Counted from the first letter of the stretch, positions 37,516-47,471 are shown. The stretch is 64,000 bases of DNA from Hyphomicrobium_A sp963759735 (GCA_963759735.1 CAVXAF010000001.1:512679-576678), one strand, 5' to 3'. The notes: generated from the letters alone by a model not told the origin. A program made the numbers and translations.

Positions 37516-37658
37516 GCGCACCGTTGGAACCGAGCGGTTGCGTCGCTATTGGCCCTCAGCCGACGATCCCGGGGGCCAACCGGTGTCGATCTCTTGTCGA
37601 AGGTGAGCGGACGTCACGCCGATCCGCTCTCATCGACGCTGGTGACCCATCTCGGACA
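37516..37658 (+). repeat. dispersed repeat copy A
   Basis: The segment 37557-37658 (102 bp) matches 51854-51955 at all but four positions by direct comparison, in the same orientation. The segment upstream (about 37516-37572, containing gcgtcgctattggccct) matches copy B near 48811-48865. Copies B and C lie at 48811-48965 and 51854-51955. The element has no reading frame of note; its origin is unknown. Confidence 0.85.
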
Positions 37659-38038
37659 AGCACTGCCGCAGGCTGAATATCGCCATCGTTGCCATGCCGA
37701 GTTTGCAGAAGTCGGACCTCTCGCTTTAGGCAGCTCTTCCGCCTGTGCTGCTGGGTCCGCTCCTCCCTCAAGCTGAAGAGAGGGACCCTTCTGAGTGGGC
37801 TTATCAGGCCTCCGCACCGCTAGGACTATGCGACGCCGAGGATTCCCTGAGGCCGCCGAGTAGGTTGCGCCGCGAGGTGCAGTGGGATTTTTTCTCTTTA
37901 CACGGACGAGGTCGGCTGAGGCAGCCAACCGGAACCCATCGACCCCTTGTCGCGTTGCGGATTGTTGGGGGCCATCTTTTGCGGTTACAGTCCCTGCCAG
38001 CCTGGTCAGCAGGCCCACCGAGCTTAGAGGACGTGCCC

Positions 38039-40226
38039 ATGGCGACCGTCGAAGAATTTCCCCTCCGCGCCGCAAGAAGGCTGACTGAATTCGACGCCCT
38101 GGTTGCGGCCTCACCCAACGCTCTCGATGCAATTCCAGGCGCGGTTTACGTTTGCGATCACGAAGGTCTCCTCGTCCGCTTCAATACCGAAGCAGCGGAG
38201 ATGTGGGGACGTTCGCCGCCGCTCGGCGACCCGAAGGAGCGCTTCTGCGGGTCACGCCGACTCTTTCACGTTGGGGGCACGCCCCTTCCGCACGACCAAT
38301 GCCCAATGGCGAGCGCGATCACGACCGGGGCTGCCGCGCGCAACGCCGAGGTCATTATCGAACGTCCCGATGGGTCGCGCTTCAACGCGTTGGTAAACAT
38401 TCGGCCTTTGAAAGATCACGACGGACGCATCCAGGGTGCGATCAACTGCTTTCAGGATATTACCGCTCATAAGCAAGCCGAAGCAGAAATCCGCCTTAAA
38501 GCGAAGGATCTGGAGGACTTTTTCGAGAACAGCGCCATCGCCCTGCATATCGTCAGCTGCCAGGGAATTATACTGCGCGCCAACAAGGCCGAGCTCGAAC
38601 TCCTCGGCTACACCGCGGAAGAATACGTCGGCCGGCATATCGCCGAGTTCCATGCCGATGCGCCCGTTATTGGTGAGATTCTGCATCGCTTGACATGTGG
38701 GGAGAAACTGGACCGTTATCCCGCGCGGTTGCGTGCGAAGGACGGTTCCATCAAGCACGTGCTCATCACTTCCAACAGTCGTTTTGAGGACGGCAGCTTC
38801 GTCAACACGCGCTGCTTCACGACGGATGTGACGAGCCTTTACGAAGCCGAAGCCGCGCGCCGCGAGTCCGAGGAGCGTCTGGCGGCTACGTACGAGGCAG
38901 CGCCCGTGGGCATCTCGGAAGCCGACGCTGAGGGACGTCTGCTGCGCGTCAACGATGCGCTCTGCAAAATGCTGGGCATGTCCCGCGAGCAACTTCTTGG
39001 CACCGCCTTTTTCGACTACACGCACGAAGCCGACCGCGAGGAGGATGTCCGGCTCTACACCTCGCAGGTATGTGGTGAATTGGACCGTTACTCAATTCGC
39101 AAGCGTACGCGAAAGGCCGATGGTACGACGCTCTACCTCGACGTTCAGAGTTCATCCGTGCGAAGCGCCTCGGGTGCTTTTCGGCATGGTGTGCGGATTG
39201 TGCAGGACGTCACGCAAGCTAAGATTATGGAGGATCGCATACGCGCCAGCGAGCGCCAGATGCGCGACCTACTCGAAGCGCTGCCGGCGGCAGTCTACAC
39301 TACCGATGCCGAGGGCAAGAATCACCTTTTACAACAAGGCGGCGGTCGACATGGCCGGCCGGACACCGGCGGTAGGAGACAAGTGGTGCGTCACCTGGCG
39401 TCTCTACAGGACGGACGGAACCCCGCTTCCCCCGGACGAATGTCCGATGGCGATAGCCATCAAGGAAGATCGTTCCGTAAGGGGCGAGGAGGCTATAGCC
39501 GAGCGCCCGGACGGATCGCGCATTCCGTTCATTCCGTATCCAACCCCCCTGCATGACGCCGACGGCAAGCTCATCGGCGCCATCAACATGCTCGTCGACA
39601 TTTCGGAGCGTAAGCAGGCGGACAACCGGCAGCGGACGCTCATCGACGAGTTGAACCACCGGGTCAAAAATACTCTTGCCACCGTCCAGTCCCTCGCTTC
39701 CCAGACGGTGCGCCATGCTCATGATCTTCCTGATTTCGTGCGCCGTTTCGAGGCGCGGCTACTCGCTCTGTCGCGCGCCCACGACCTGCTGACCAAACGG
39801 CATTGGGAAAGCGCGCCGCTGGAAGCGCTCGCCCACGAAGTGCTGGCGCCCCTGACGGGCGAAGCAGGAGAGCGAGTAGCGATCAGCGGCCCGCCTATCA
39901 GGCTCAATCCTCGCGCGGCCCTCAGCATTACGATGGCGCTCAACGAACTTGCCACTAACGCCATGAAGCACGGCGCCCTCACCAGTGCGGCGGGTAAACT
40001 TGCGCTGGGCTGGGTGGTGCGGAACGAGCCGGAGCGGATCCTGCTTCAACTCGACTGGCAGGAAAGTGGAGGGCCGGTCGTCGTGCCGCCCGCGCGCCGC
40101 GGCTTCGGGATGCGGCTCATGCAACGCTGCATCGAAGGCGATCTGGCCGGAGAGGTCGATCTGTCCTTCGATCCGACGGGCGTAGCTTGCCGGATGAGCT
40201 TCCCACTGGGTCCGGCGGGCGAATGA
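38039..40226 (+). pseudogene. multi-PAS HWE-family sensor histidine kinase, one frameshift
   Basis: From ATG 38039 four PAS modules can be read: IPGAVYVCDHEGLLVRFNTE, NSAIALHIVSCQGIILRANK, APVGISEADAEGRLLRVNDA, and ALPAAVYTTDAEGK. The last is interrupted by a one-base shift near 39322 and continues ITFYNKAAVDMAGRTPAVGD. The HWE kinase domain follows: LIDELNHRVKNTLATVQSLA with the phospho-acceptor His, then MALNELATNAMKHGAL and GFGMRLMQRC. An extra A in the AA run near 39322 would explain the shift. A response regulator gene follows after 9 bp, its likely partner. No membrane span, so the sensor is cytoplasmic. Confidence 0.87.
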
Positions 40227-40235
40227 ACGCACTCA

Positions 40236-40589
40236 ATGGTCTGCAAGGCTCTGATCGTTGAGGACGAAGCCGGAATTGCCCTTCTGATCGAGGACATGCT
40301 TCTGGAACTTGGGTGTGAAGTCGCGGCGATGGCGGCGCTGCTTCCAAAGGCCTGCGATTTGGCGCGCAGCGGCATTTTCGATTTTGCGGTGCTCGACGTA
40401 AACCTAAACGGCCAACTCGTCTTTCCAGTTGCTGAAATTCTGCGGGACCGAGGGATTCCCTTCGTTTTCAGCACCGGCTACGGCCGGGCGGGCCTTCCTG
40501 GCCCATTCGAAAACGAGGCCGTGCTGGCCAAACCCTTTGCCATCGAAGAACTTGAGCGAACGGTCCTGGCTGCCCTAACACCTAATTGA
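40236..40589 (+). CDS. single-domain response regulator
   Basis: A 117-residue receiver domain with no output domain. Acidic pocket VEDEAG, phospho-acceptor Asp54 in AVLDVNLNG, Thr/Ser in VFSTGYG and the conserved Lys in AVLAKPFAIEEL are all present. It follows the HWE kinase by 9 bp, the usual arrangement of HWE kinases with CheY-like regulators in Hyphomicrobiales. It probably takes phosphate from that kinase and acts through protein contacts or as a phosphate sink. Confidence 0.92.
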   Translation: MVCKALIVEDEAGIALLIEDMLLELGCEVAAMAALLPKACDLARSGIFDFAVLDVNLNGQLVFPVAEILRDRGIPFVFSTGYGRAGLPGPFENEAVLAKPFAIEELERTVLAALTPN

Positions 40590-40663
40590 GTTCTGAAGGC
40601 CCAGGCGCCGTAAGGCCATTCAACTAGGCTTAACCGTAGCAAGGGTGGGAGTAGGAGCTTTCC

Positions 40664-41467
40664 GTGAGCGTACTGCGACGCAACAACGTGAAGGTGCTGG
40701 GCTCTGGCGAGCAGGCGATGGTGTTTGCCCATGGCTTCGGCTGCGACCAGAACATGTGGCGCTTCATTTGGCCAGCCTTCGCCGAGGAGTACCGCATCGT
40801 CCTCTTTGATCACGTAGGCTGCGGCGGTTCCGACCTCAATGCCTACGATGTCGACAAATACAGCTCCCTCGAGGGCTATGCAGACGACGTCATTGAGATA
40901 TGCCGCGATCTCAAGATAACCCATGGCGTCTTCGTCGGACATTCCGTCAGCGCCATGATCGGCGCCATTGCATCGGTCAAGGCACCCGACCTCTTCGACG
41001 AGCTCGTCATGATCGGGCCGTCACCGCGCTACATTGATGACGTCGATTACACCGGCGGCTTCACTGAAGCGCAGATTTATGAGCTTCTCGACTTCCTTGA
41101 CGCCAACCACATGGGCTGGTCGCAAGCCATGGCGCCGACTATCATGGGCAATCCCGACCGGCCGGAACTCGGAGAGGAGCTGACCAACTCGTTCTGCGCG
41201 ACAGATCCAGAAATTGCTCGCCGTTTCGCCCGCGTCACCTTTCTGTCCGACAACCGCGCCGACCTGCCACGCGTCACCGCCCGCTCGCTCGTGCTGCAAT
41301 GCTCGGAAGATGTGATCGCGCCCTTGGCCGTCGGCAAATATGTTGAACGCAACTTGCCGCATAGTGTCTTCGTGCTCCTTGAGGCCACCGGCCACTGCCC
41401 CAACCTTAGCGCTCCGAAAGAAACGATCAGTGCTATGAGAAGCTTCCTGGAAAGCAGGGCTCGCTGA
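40664..41467 (+). CDS. RsbQ-like alpha/beta hydrolase
   Basis: 267 residues, closely resembling Bacillus RsbQ and the plant KAI2/D14 hormone receptors. The motifs are FAHGFGCDQNMWRFIWPAFA near the N-terminus, DHVGCGGSD, and the nucleophile elbow GHSVSA. The catalytic triad is Ser94 in GHSVSA, Asp216 in CSEDVIAP and His244 in TGHCPNLSAP. In Bacillus, RsbQ is required for the PAS-domain phosphatase RsbP to sense energy stress. Here the gene ends 16 bp before a PAS histidine kinase gene, so an analogous pairing, hydrolase with PAS domain, is a good inference. Confidence 0.87.
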   Translation: MSVLRRNNVKVLGSGEQAMVFAHGFGCDQNMWRFIWPAFAEEYRIVLFDHVGCGGSDLNAYDVDKYSSLEGYADDVIEICRDLKITHGVFVGHSVSAMIGAIASVKAPDLFDELVMIGPSPRYIDDVDYTGGFTEAQIYELLDFLDANHMGWSQAMAPTIMGNPDRPELGEELTNSFCATDPEIARRFARVTFLSDNRADLPRVTARSLVLQCSEDVIAPLAVGKYVERNLPHSVFVLLEATGHCPNLSAPKETISAMRSFLESRAR

Positions 41468-41483
41468 ACGCTTCCACAAACCC

Positions 41484-42980
41484 ATGACACACGAGATCGA
41501 TGACCTTGAGGACCTGTTTGAGAACGCCCCCTGCGGCTACGTCTCCGCAGGGCCAGACGGCCGGATCACCAAGGCGAACCTCACCTTCGCCACCTGGCTC
41601 GGTCGCGACCGCAGTGACCTGGTCGGTCATCGCTTCCAGGACTTTCTCAATATCGCGGGCAAGATCTACTATGAAACCCATTTCGCGCCCTTGATGCGCA
41701 TGCAGGGCTTCTTCAACGAAGTCGCGCTCGACCTTACGCGCGCCGACGGCTCCACCCTTTCGGTACTCGTCAACGCCCTGGAGCGACGTGACGAAACGGG
41801 GGCGCTGCGCTTTGTCCGCTTCACCATCTTCAATGCCTCGGACCGCCGCCGCTACGAACGCGAGCTTCTGGAGGCCCGCCGCGCGGCCGAGAAGGCCAAC
41901 ATCGAACTGCTCGAACTCAACCGCACGCTGGAGAAGCGCATCACCGAGGCTGTCGAGGCCCGCCTTCAAACGGAGGCTGCTCTTCACCAGGTCCAGAAGA
42001 TGGAAGCTGTCGGCCAGCTCACGGGCGGCATCGCCCACGACTTCAACAATATGCTCGCCGTCGTTGTCGCCGCGCTCGATCTCATCGAGCGCCGTCTGGC
42101 GAAGGGTGACGACGTTTCCAAATATCTCGCCGCCGCCAGGGATGGGGCGGCCAGGGCTGCTTCGCTCACCAGGCGCCTGCTCGCCTTCTCGCGCCAGCAG
42201 CCGCTGTCGCCTGAGCCGCTAGACGCCAACGATATGGTGACGGGGATGTCGGAGCTGCTCTCCCGCACGCTCGGCGAGACGGTGCAGCTTCAAACGGTGC
42301 TCGCCGGCGACCTCTGGAAGGTTCATGCCGACAAGAGTCTGCTCGAAAACGCCATCCTCAACCTTGCAATCAACGCGCGCGACGCCATGCCCGAGGGCGG
42401 TCAGCTCACCATCGAGACCGCAAACAGCCATCTCGGCGAGGCCCATGCGGTCCAGCATGAGGTGCAGCCGGGCGAGTATATGATGGTCGCCGTCACGGAC
42501 ACGGGAACGGGGATGAGCCCCGAAGTCATGGCCAAGGCGTTCGATCCGTTCTTCACCACCAAGGGGCCGGGCAAGGGCACCGGGCTGGGGCTCAGCCAAG
42601 TTTTCGGGTTCGTGAAGCAGTCGGGCGGCCAAATCAAAATCTATTCCGAGCAGGGCCAAGGCACGTCGATCAAGATCTACGTACCTCGGCTCTGCGGCGC
42701 GGTCGAGGCACCGACGCAAAGCGGTATCCAAAAAGCTCGTGCGCGGCGTGCGGATCCGAGGTTGTACTCGTCGTGGAGGATGACGAGCAGGTGCTGGCGC
42801 TCACCGCGCAGATGCTCCGCGATCTGGGCTACGGCGTGATCGAAGCGCGCGGACGGCGCGGACGCGCTTAGCGCGCTCGCAGAGCACCCCGAAATCCGCC
42901 TCCTCTTTACGGACGTCGTCATGCCGGACATGGATGGCCGACATCGGGGCAAAAGTCAGGATGGTGTTGGACGCCTAGAT
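41484..42980 (+). pseudogene. PAS histidine kinase with broken, truncated receiver domain
   Basis: The kinase part is intact to about 42720. It has a PAS domain of the RsbP-associated type (FENAPCGYVSAGPDGRITKA), a coiled coil (about 125-180), and HisKA with acceptor His185 in QLTGGIAHDFNNMLAV. The N box LLENAILNLAINARDAMPEG and G boxes VTDTGTGMSPEV and TKGPGKGTGLGLS follow. A receiver domain follows in broken frames: VVLVVEDDEQVLALTAQMLR from about 42758, then LLFTDVVMPDMDGR near 42900. It stops making sense at about 42950, before the conserved Lys region. Two shifts and a truncation mean only the kinase half could be produced. Confidence 0.82.
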
Positions 42981-43037
42981 CGGCCCAGCAGATTGGCCGA
43001 TTTATACGGTTGGCCCCGGAGATCGTGCGCCCATCCC

Positions 43038-44057
43038 TTACCTCCCGAGCAGCCCTCCCGCTCCGCCGAAATCACCGCCCCCACCAAATCCGCCGCCAGG
43101 TAGTGATCGGTTTCCTATGTCGGGAATGGACGGGCGGTTCGGCAGGCGAGGAGCCTCTCGAAGATGCCGGAAAGTCGGTGGTCGATGGGATGACTCCAAC
43201 CGCAGGTTGATCGGTTGGTAGTGGTTTCGACAGATCAGCTGGCGGCGAATCGAGCCCTAACGACGATGGGGCTTCGAGATTTGGCATCTTCGGCGCGATC
43301 ACTGAGGGACGAAAAATCTTCAACTGTTGCGTCGGATTAATCCCGATGGGTACTGGCGCGTTTGTCGGTGTCACCGTCAACCGCTTTGATCTTTTGTCCT
43401 GTGGCGGCCTCGAGTTTGGCAACGTCCACGCTCCGGTTGGCAATACCGGAAGGTCCCCGGCCGTAGGTCGTGACATTCACCGTGGCACGCGCGGCAACCG
43501 CGTTGCGCGAAGCGGGCTCGTAATGTGAAGCCATACCTCGTCTGCCGTAATACCGTTCGGAGACGAACACAGCCTGCGAGTAAAAAGCCGGCGATGTGCA
43601 AGCGTAGCTGCCATAGTAGTGGTCACCCTGCCAGTAAAAATCCGGTCCGACCGGCGCCCATCCAACATAGCCGCCGCCGTAACACCACTCGACCCAGGCG
43701 GGAGCCCATTGATAACCGGCAATCCACACCCAGCCGTAACGCGTGCTCCAAGCCCACCGACCATAATGATAAACGACCCAGCCATACGGTTCGTCGGACA
43801 CCCACATCCAGCCATAGTCTCGAGTGTAGACCCAGCTGCCGTAGGTGTACGGCCGCCATCCACGTGGCAGGTGCGTGGGGCGCCAGACGCGACCGTATTC
43901 GGGATCGTTGACCCAGTTGCCGTGCGCCGATAGGGTTTTGTCGAAGTAAGCGAAATCGACCGTCGCCGGCTCGTGCGCTATCGCTGACCGCAGTCCCAGC
44001 GGTAAGAAGCACACTAATCATTAAAACGACGACGAACGCCACACGCAGCAGCCGCAT
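43038..44057 (-). pseudogene. DUF6600-type exported protein, three frameshifts
   Basis: Four frame segments reconstruct one gene. A signal peptide begins at ATG 44057 (MRLLRVAFVVVLMISVLLTA) and breaks near 43985. The Trp/Tyr/Gly-rich core follows (YDKTLSAHGNWV-like FDKTLSAHGNWV, YGRVWRPTHLP, YGWMWVSDEPYGW, PAWVEWCYGGGYVGWAPVGP), breaking near 43380. A Pro-rich linker comes next (TPTNAPVPIGINPTQQ), breaking near 43145. The gene ends with a Gly-rich tail (NRSLPGGGFGGGGDFGGAGG) and a stop at 43038. DUF6600 proteins are secreted, YXWGXW-motif proteins of unknown function. The sequence as given encodes no intact product. Confidence 0.78.
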
Positions 44058-44922
44058 GAAGAACCCCGAAGACGTTGCGGAATAAGGCTGATGACCTAAT
44101 GCGGCCTTACGGTGGCGGCTAATGCAGCCACTCGCGCGCAGCCGAGGTCCGCAAAACTACCTCTCTTATGATCTCGGGCCGGCAAAGGCCTGTCACGGCG
44201 CTCCGCTGGGTCCAGCGCAACGTGGCCTATTTCGGCGGCGATTTGAACAACGTCACCTTGGGCGGACGTCTGCGGGCGCCTTCGATACCGCTGCCAACAT
44301 GTTGGCGCATCGAGCGCCGGGATGATTGATCGGGCAATCATGCAGAGCTATCCGCCCACTAGCTGGCTGACCGCAGCCCTGCCGCTCACGCACCGCCTCC
44401 GTTGCTGATAGCGATCAGACGACGGAATCCCGTTCGGCGGGCAGCTCAACGCCTTATATCGGCCAGAGGCGACATCGGGTAATTCAGACGAACTGAGCGC
44501 AACATCGCAACGGCTTTGCGGGACGGGCGGACCTGCCCCTCCAACGGAATGCCGTGAACGCGCAGCGATCGACTTTGCGGGTGTTGGCGGCATGCGCCCT
44601 CGGTACGTCTCAGCTGGATGCGCTGTGGGTTTGGTCGAGGGCGGACCCGATGCGTGCCGGCAGTCGATTGGTTTGTTAGCTGAGTTGGGTGATGTCCGGA
44701 AAACGGCAAGTATGGTCGAGCTAGACGAAGGTCACCCAACTTAATCGCGTGTTCGACGCGGCATGGATGTTATTTGAAATTTGGTCGGCCAACGCCGGTT
44801 GATTCCGATGGCCTCCGCTGTTGGCCAAACGCATTATCGCCGCTGCTGCCACGGGCGAACGCGATCCTCGGCGTCTGAAGTTGATAGCGAATGGGGGCCA
44901 TTATCAAGCATTGTCGTCGCCT
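44058..44922. other. intergenic region, no supported gene
   Basis: Several short frames on both strands lack start signals and have Arg/Pro/Ala-rich composition typical of GC-rich non-coding DNA. No hairpin or repeat stands out. Confidence 0.4.
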
Positions 44923-45282
44923 TCACCGAACTCGGCCGGCGCTGGACATCGCCACCGCTATAGGAGCCGCCGTTGGTGAAACAAGTGAGCATCCTCTTTC
45001 GTGTGTGGCGAGTGACGGCGGCCGAGCGAGATCGAACGCACGAACGATTGGGTTCATAAACCCAGCCTCGTACTGCCGCGATGCAATAGCCTCCACTTCA
45101 CTTCTGTATTCGCTGAACAGGTCTTCCACACCGACCTCGGATTCGCCATCAACCAGCGCGCGATTCCGCAGCGCACACTCACTCACCATGCAATGGACCA
45201 CGTCGTTGTTGTCGCGCATTTCAAACAGTATTATGCCTAACAGTGGCTCGTACAAATGCCGGCTAGATGTTTGCAATTTCAT
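44923..45282 (-). CDS. DUF1488-like small protein
   Basis: 119 residues from ATG 45282 with a GGAGG ribosome binding site. The core LGIILFEMRDNNDVVHCMVS and SEYRSEVEAIASRQYEAGF matches, from memory, the DUF1488 pattern (hydrophobic strand, then D.....V.C.VS..AL, then a helix with A..KY.AG). The last 35 residues are less typical, so a late frameshift is possible. The start overlaps the stop of a 29-residue membrane peptide gene (ATGA), so the two are co-translated. Function unknown. Confidence 0.65.
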   Translation of the reverse strand: MKLQTSSRHLYEPLLGIILFEMRDNNDVVHCMVSECALRNRALVDGESEVGVEDLFSEYRSEVEAIASRQYEAGFMNPIVRAFDLARPPSLATHERGCSLVSPTAAPIAVAMSSAGRVR

Positions 45283-45368
45283 TGTCCGCCTCCATAGCCA
45301 ACGAGTACTGCGAGCGAAATGAACATTGCTAGGTGTGCGCCGATAAATAAGCTGACTTTGTTTTTCAT
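45279..45368 (-). CDS. 29-residue membrane micropeptide
   Basis: Reads MKNKVSLFIGAHLAMFISLA followed by VLVGYGGGQ: a short positively charged N-terminus and one hydrophobic helix. A clear GGAGG lies 7 to 8 bases before ATG 45368, and the stop overlaps the next start (ATGA). Too short for standard gene finders. Likely an inner-membrane micropeptide; function unknown. Confidence 0.65.
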   Translation of the reverse strand: MKNKVSLFIGAHLAMFISLAVLVGYGGGQ

Positions 45369-45483
45369 GATTTCCTCCGCCGGCCTGGACAATTTACAAC
45401 CCGTCTCCGGCTTGGGAGTTCCGAGAAGCACAAAACGCTTCCCGAACTGAGGGTTGTGCTGCTGCACGGAAAGGAGGTTTTTG

Positions 45484-45744
45484 ATGCCTGCGAAACTAGC
45501 AATAGTTGGCCTGGCCTAATTGGCCTTGCAAGTGTGGCGCACGCACAGGATGTGATCATTAAGATGACGCGCCTGTAGTTGAGCAAGGGCCCGCCGATGA
45601 GACGTTGACCCTTCAGCAGCCCGCGCCGGCCCCCCCCGCGTCTATGGGTGGACGATGCGCCCAGGACTGCGGAACGTTCCGTTACTGGAATGGTGAGCGC
45701 TGTGCAGATGCGCGCAACGAACTGCCTGTCCCTGAGTACATCAG
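45484..45744 (+). pseudogene. decayed small secreted protein gene
   Basis: A good ribosome binding site (AAGGAGG) precedes ATG 45484. The frame gives MPAKLAIVGLA and stops. Shifted frames continue LIGLASVAHAQDVIIKMT (the rest of a signal peptide) and then PVVEQGPADETLTLQQPAPA, CAQDCGTFRYWNGERCADAR. A terminator follows at 45745. The pattern is a formerly secreted protein of about 85 residues with a CGTFR.WNGERC motif, broken by two indels. The first stop could in principle produce an 11-residue leader-like peptide, but decay is more likely. Confidence 0.65.
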
Positions 45745-45775
45745 AAAAAACCCCGGCATTTCAGCTGGGGTTTTT
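45745..45775. terminator. bidirectional intrinsic terminator
   Basis: Arms aaaaaacccc (45745-45754) and ggggttttt (45767-45775) around a 12-base loop. The A-run and T-run allow termination in both directions. It follows the decayed secreted-protein gene. Confidence 0.85.
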
Positions 45776-45994
45776 GTTGACTGTATTGGGGGACAATTCC
45801 GCTTTGACGCTTTTTCATCCCTGGGCATCCGTCATCCGGGTGACGCCGGATGGGAATCCAGCCCGCAACGACACCTGCCAAACCGCGAGCAAAGATCTCC
45901 TCCATAATTGTACGTGACCTGATGGAACATCCGGAAAACAAATCCGTTCCGCACGAGGGAGGGCATCGAAGAGCTAACAATCAGGAGACGTACT

Positions 45995-47074
45995 ATGAGA
46001 ACTACTCCACTTCTGGCGGCGCTACTGATGCTCGGCGGCGTCAGCTGCGCAAACGCTCAGGAAGGTCCCCCAGAGGGGCCTACGAGCGCGTCAGAACGCG
46101 GGTCTTCGGCCGGGCAAGAGCGCGGCGCAGGCTCAGACGCCGGAGTAAGCAACCGCTCCGAAACAGGCGAGCAAAGCCCTGGCGCGAGCGGCAAGAATGC
46201 AGACAGCCCGAAGGGGCGCGCGGCTGAAAAATCGGATCGCCCAAACGAGAAGAGCAACGCCAGCCGCGCCGCCAGCGATGACGACAGTGGAAAGAAGTCG
46301 TCCAAGACCTCGGCCAAGTCCGCCTCTGATGATGCTTCGGGCTCCAAGCGCATGAGCCGCGAAGGTTCGGATACGACGGACAAGTCCGCGACGCCGAAGG
46401 ACAGTTCTCCTGCCGACAAGACGGATCGCAGCGCCACCGAAACGAGCAAGGGCACCACGATGGATCGGTCTGCTGAAACCAAGCCGTCAGGCGATAAAGC
46501 GAAACAGGTCGATCTGACCGGCGACAAGCGCACGAAAGTGCAGTCCGCCTTTCGGGATGTTGGCAGCAACGTCAAGCATCGTACCAATGTGGACATCGAC
46601 ATCTCCGTTGGCCGGCGCTTGCCGCGCGATTGGGACTTCGTACCGGTCCCCACCGCCGTCATCGCCATCGTGCCTGAGTATCGCGATTACTACTTCGCAT
46701 ATGTCGAGGACGAGTACGTCATCGTCGAGCCCGACACTTACGAGGTCGTCGCTGTGCTTCCGGCTGAGAGCAGCCGCGCTGGCGCGTCCTCCGGTCGCCA
46801 GGCTGGCAGCGGTCAATGCTCGGCGCAGCTGTCGCTCAGCAGCAAGGAGCGTGAGCTGATCCTCGACAATGTGAGGGGCGGTCGTGAAGTCGACGTGTCC
46901 GACATCAGCGTCGGAGTCGAAGTCCCTAAGGGCGTCGAGCTTCTTCGTTTCCCAGATAGCGTGATCGCAGAAGCTCAGGTGCTCGAAGGCTGCCAGTACT
47001 TCGATGCCGGCGACGAGATCGCAATTGTCGACCCGAACGAAGAGAAGATCGTCCTCATCATCGTCAAGAGCTAG
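45995..47074 (+). CDS. secreted protein with two DUF1236-like domains
   Basis: 359 residues. A signal peptide (MRTTPLLAALLMLGGVSCAN, cleaved near ANA-QE) leads into about 150 residues of Ser/Lys/Asp-rich low-complexity sequence. Two DUF1236-like modules follow, VGRRLPRDWDFVPVPTAVIA with YRDYYFAYVEDEYVIVEPDT, and VPKGVELLRFPDSVIAE with YFDAGDEIAIVDPNEEKIVL. DUF1236 proteins are common exported proteins of Hyphomicrobiales without known function. A decayed relative lies at 59073-59638. The start has AGGAGA-type ribosome binding upstream, and a 12-bp hairpin follows the stop. Confidence 0.85.
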   Translation: MRTTPLLAALLMLGGVSCANAQEGPPEGPTSASERGSSAGQERGAGSDAGVSNRSETGEQSPGASGKNADSPKGRAAEKSDRPNEKSNASRAASDDDSGKKSSKTSAKSASDDASGSKRMSREGSDTTDKSATPKDSSPADKTDRSATETSKGTTMDRSAETKPSGDKAKQVDLTGDKRTKVQSAFRDVGSNVKHRTNVDIDISVGRRLPRDWDFVPVPTAVIAIVPEYRDYYFAYVEDEYVIVEPDTYEVVAVLPAESSRAGASSGRQAGSGQCSAQLSLSSKERELILDNVRGGREVDVSDISVGVEVPKGVELLRFPDSVIAEAQVLEGCQYFDAGDEIAIVDPNEEKIVLIIVKS

Positions 47075-47080
47075 GGCAAA

Positions 47081-47110
47081 GGCATGAGAGGGCTCCAGCC
47101 CTCTCATGCC
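47081..47110. terminator. strong hairpin after DUF1236 gene
   Basis: Perfect 12-bp stem ggcatgagaggg / ccctctcatgcc with a 6-base loop, starting 6 bases after the stop codon. There is no T-run, so it may stabilise the 3' end or act as a weak terminator. Confidence 0.65.
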
Positions 47111-47152
47111 ACGAATTGAACAGTGACGACTCAAACTAGTAAGGAGAGTTCG

Positions 47153-47407
47153 ATGCGAATTGTTAAAGCAGTGTTGGCTTCTTTCGCTGTCCTAGCGCTC
47201 AGCTCCATGGCTGTCTCAGCGGCGGTTGTGTGCAACGACGAAGGTGATTGTTGGCGTGTGAAGGAGCGCCGCGATTACGGCCCCGAGCTGCGACTGCGCG
47301 TGCACGATGACGACTGGAAGTGGAAGGACGGCGAAAAGTACCGTTGGCGCGAGGCCGGTAGTGGTCACGGGTACTGGCGCGGCGGTGTTTGGGTCAACAT
47401 CGACTGA
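47153..47407 (+). CDS. small secreted Trp/Arg-rich protein (84 aa)
   Basis: Signal peptide MRIVKAVLASFAVLALSSMA (cleaved near VSA-AV) followed by about 60 mature residues rich in charged and Trp residues (VCNDEGDCWRVKERRDYGPE, GSGHGYWRGGVWVNID). Two cysteines could form a disulfide. AAGGAGAG precedes ATG 47153. Similar short secreted proteins occur in Bradyrhizobiaceae-like genomes, with no known function. An 11-bp terminator hairpin lies downstream. Confidence 0.78.
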   Translation: MRIVKAVLASFAVLALSSMAVSAAVVCNDEGDCWRVKERRDYGPELRLRVHDDDWKWKDGEKYRWREAGSGHGYWRGGVWVNID

Positions 47408-47471
47408 CGGAGAGCTAGTAATCCCGGCGGACAACTGGACCCCGGGGGTTAAAACAAACCACAAGACTGAC

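Noticed and set aside
45484..45519. 11-residue frame considered as a leader peptide of an attenuator
   Set aside because: The downstream frames continue a signal peptide and a secreted protein, so frame loss explains it better. No alternative stem-loops or regulatory codon runs were seen.
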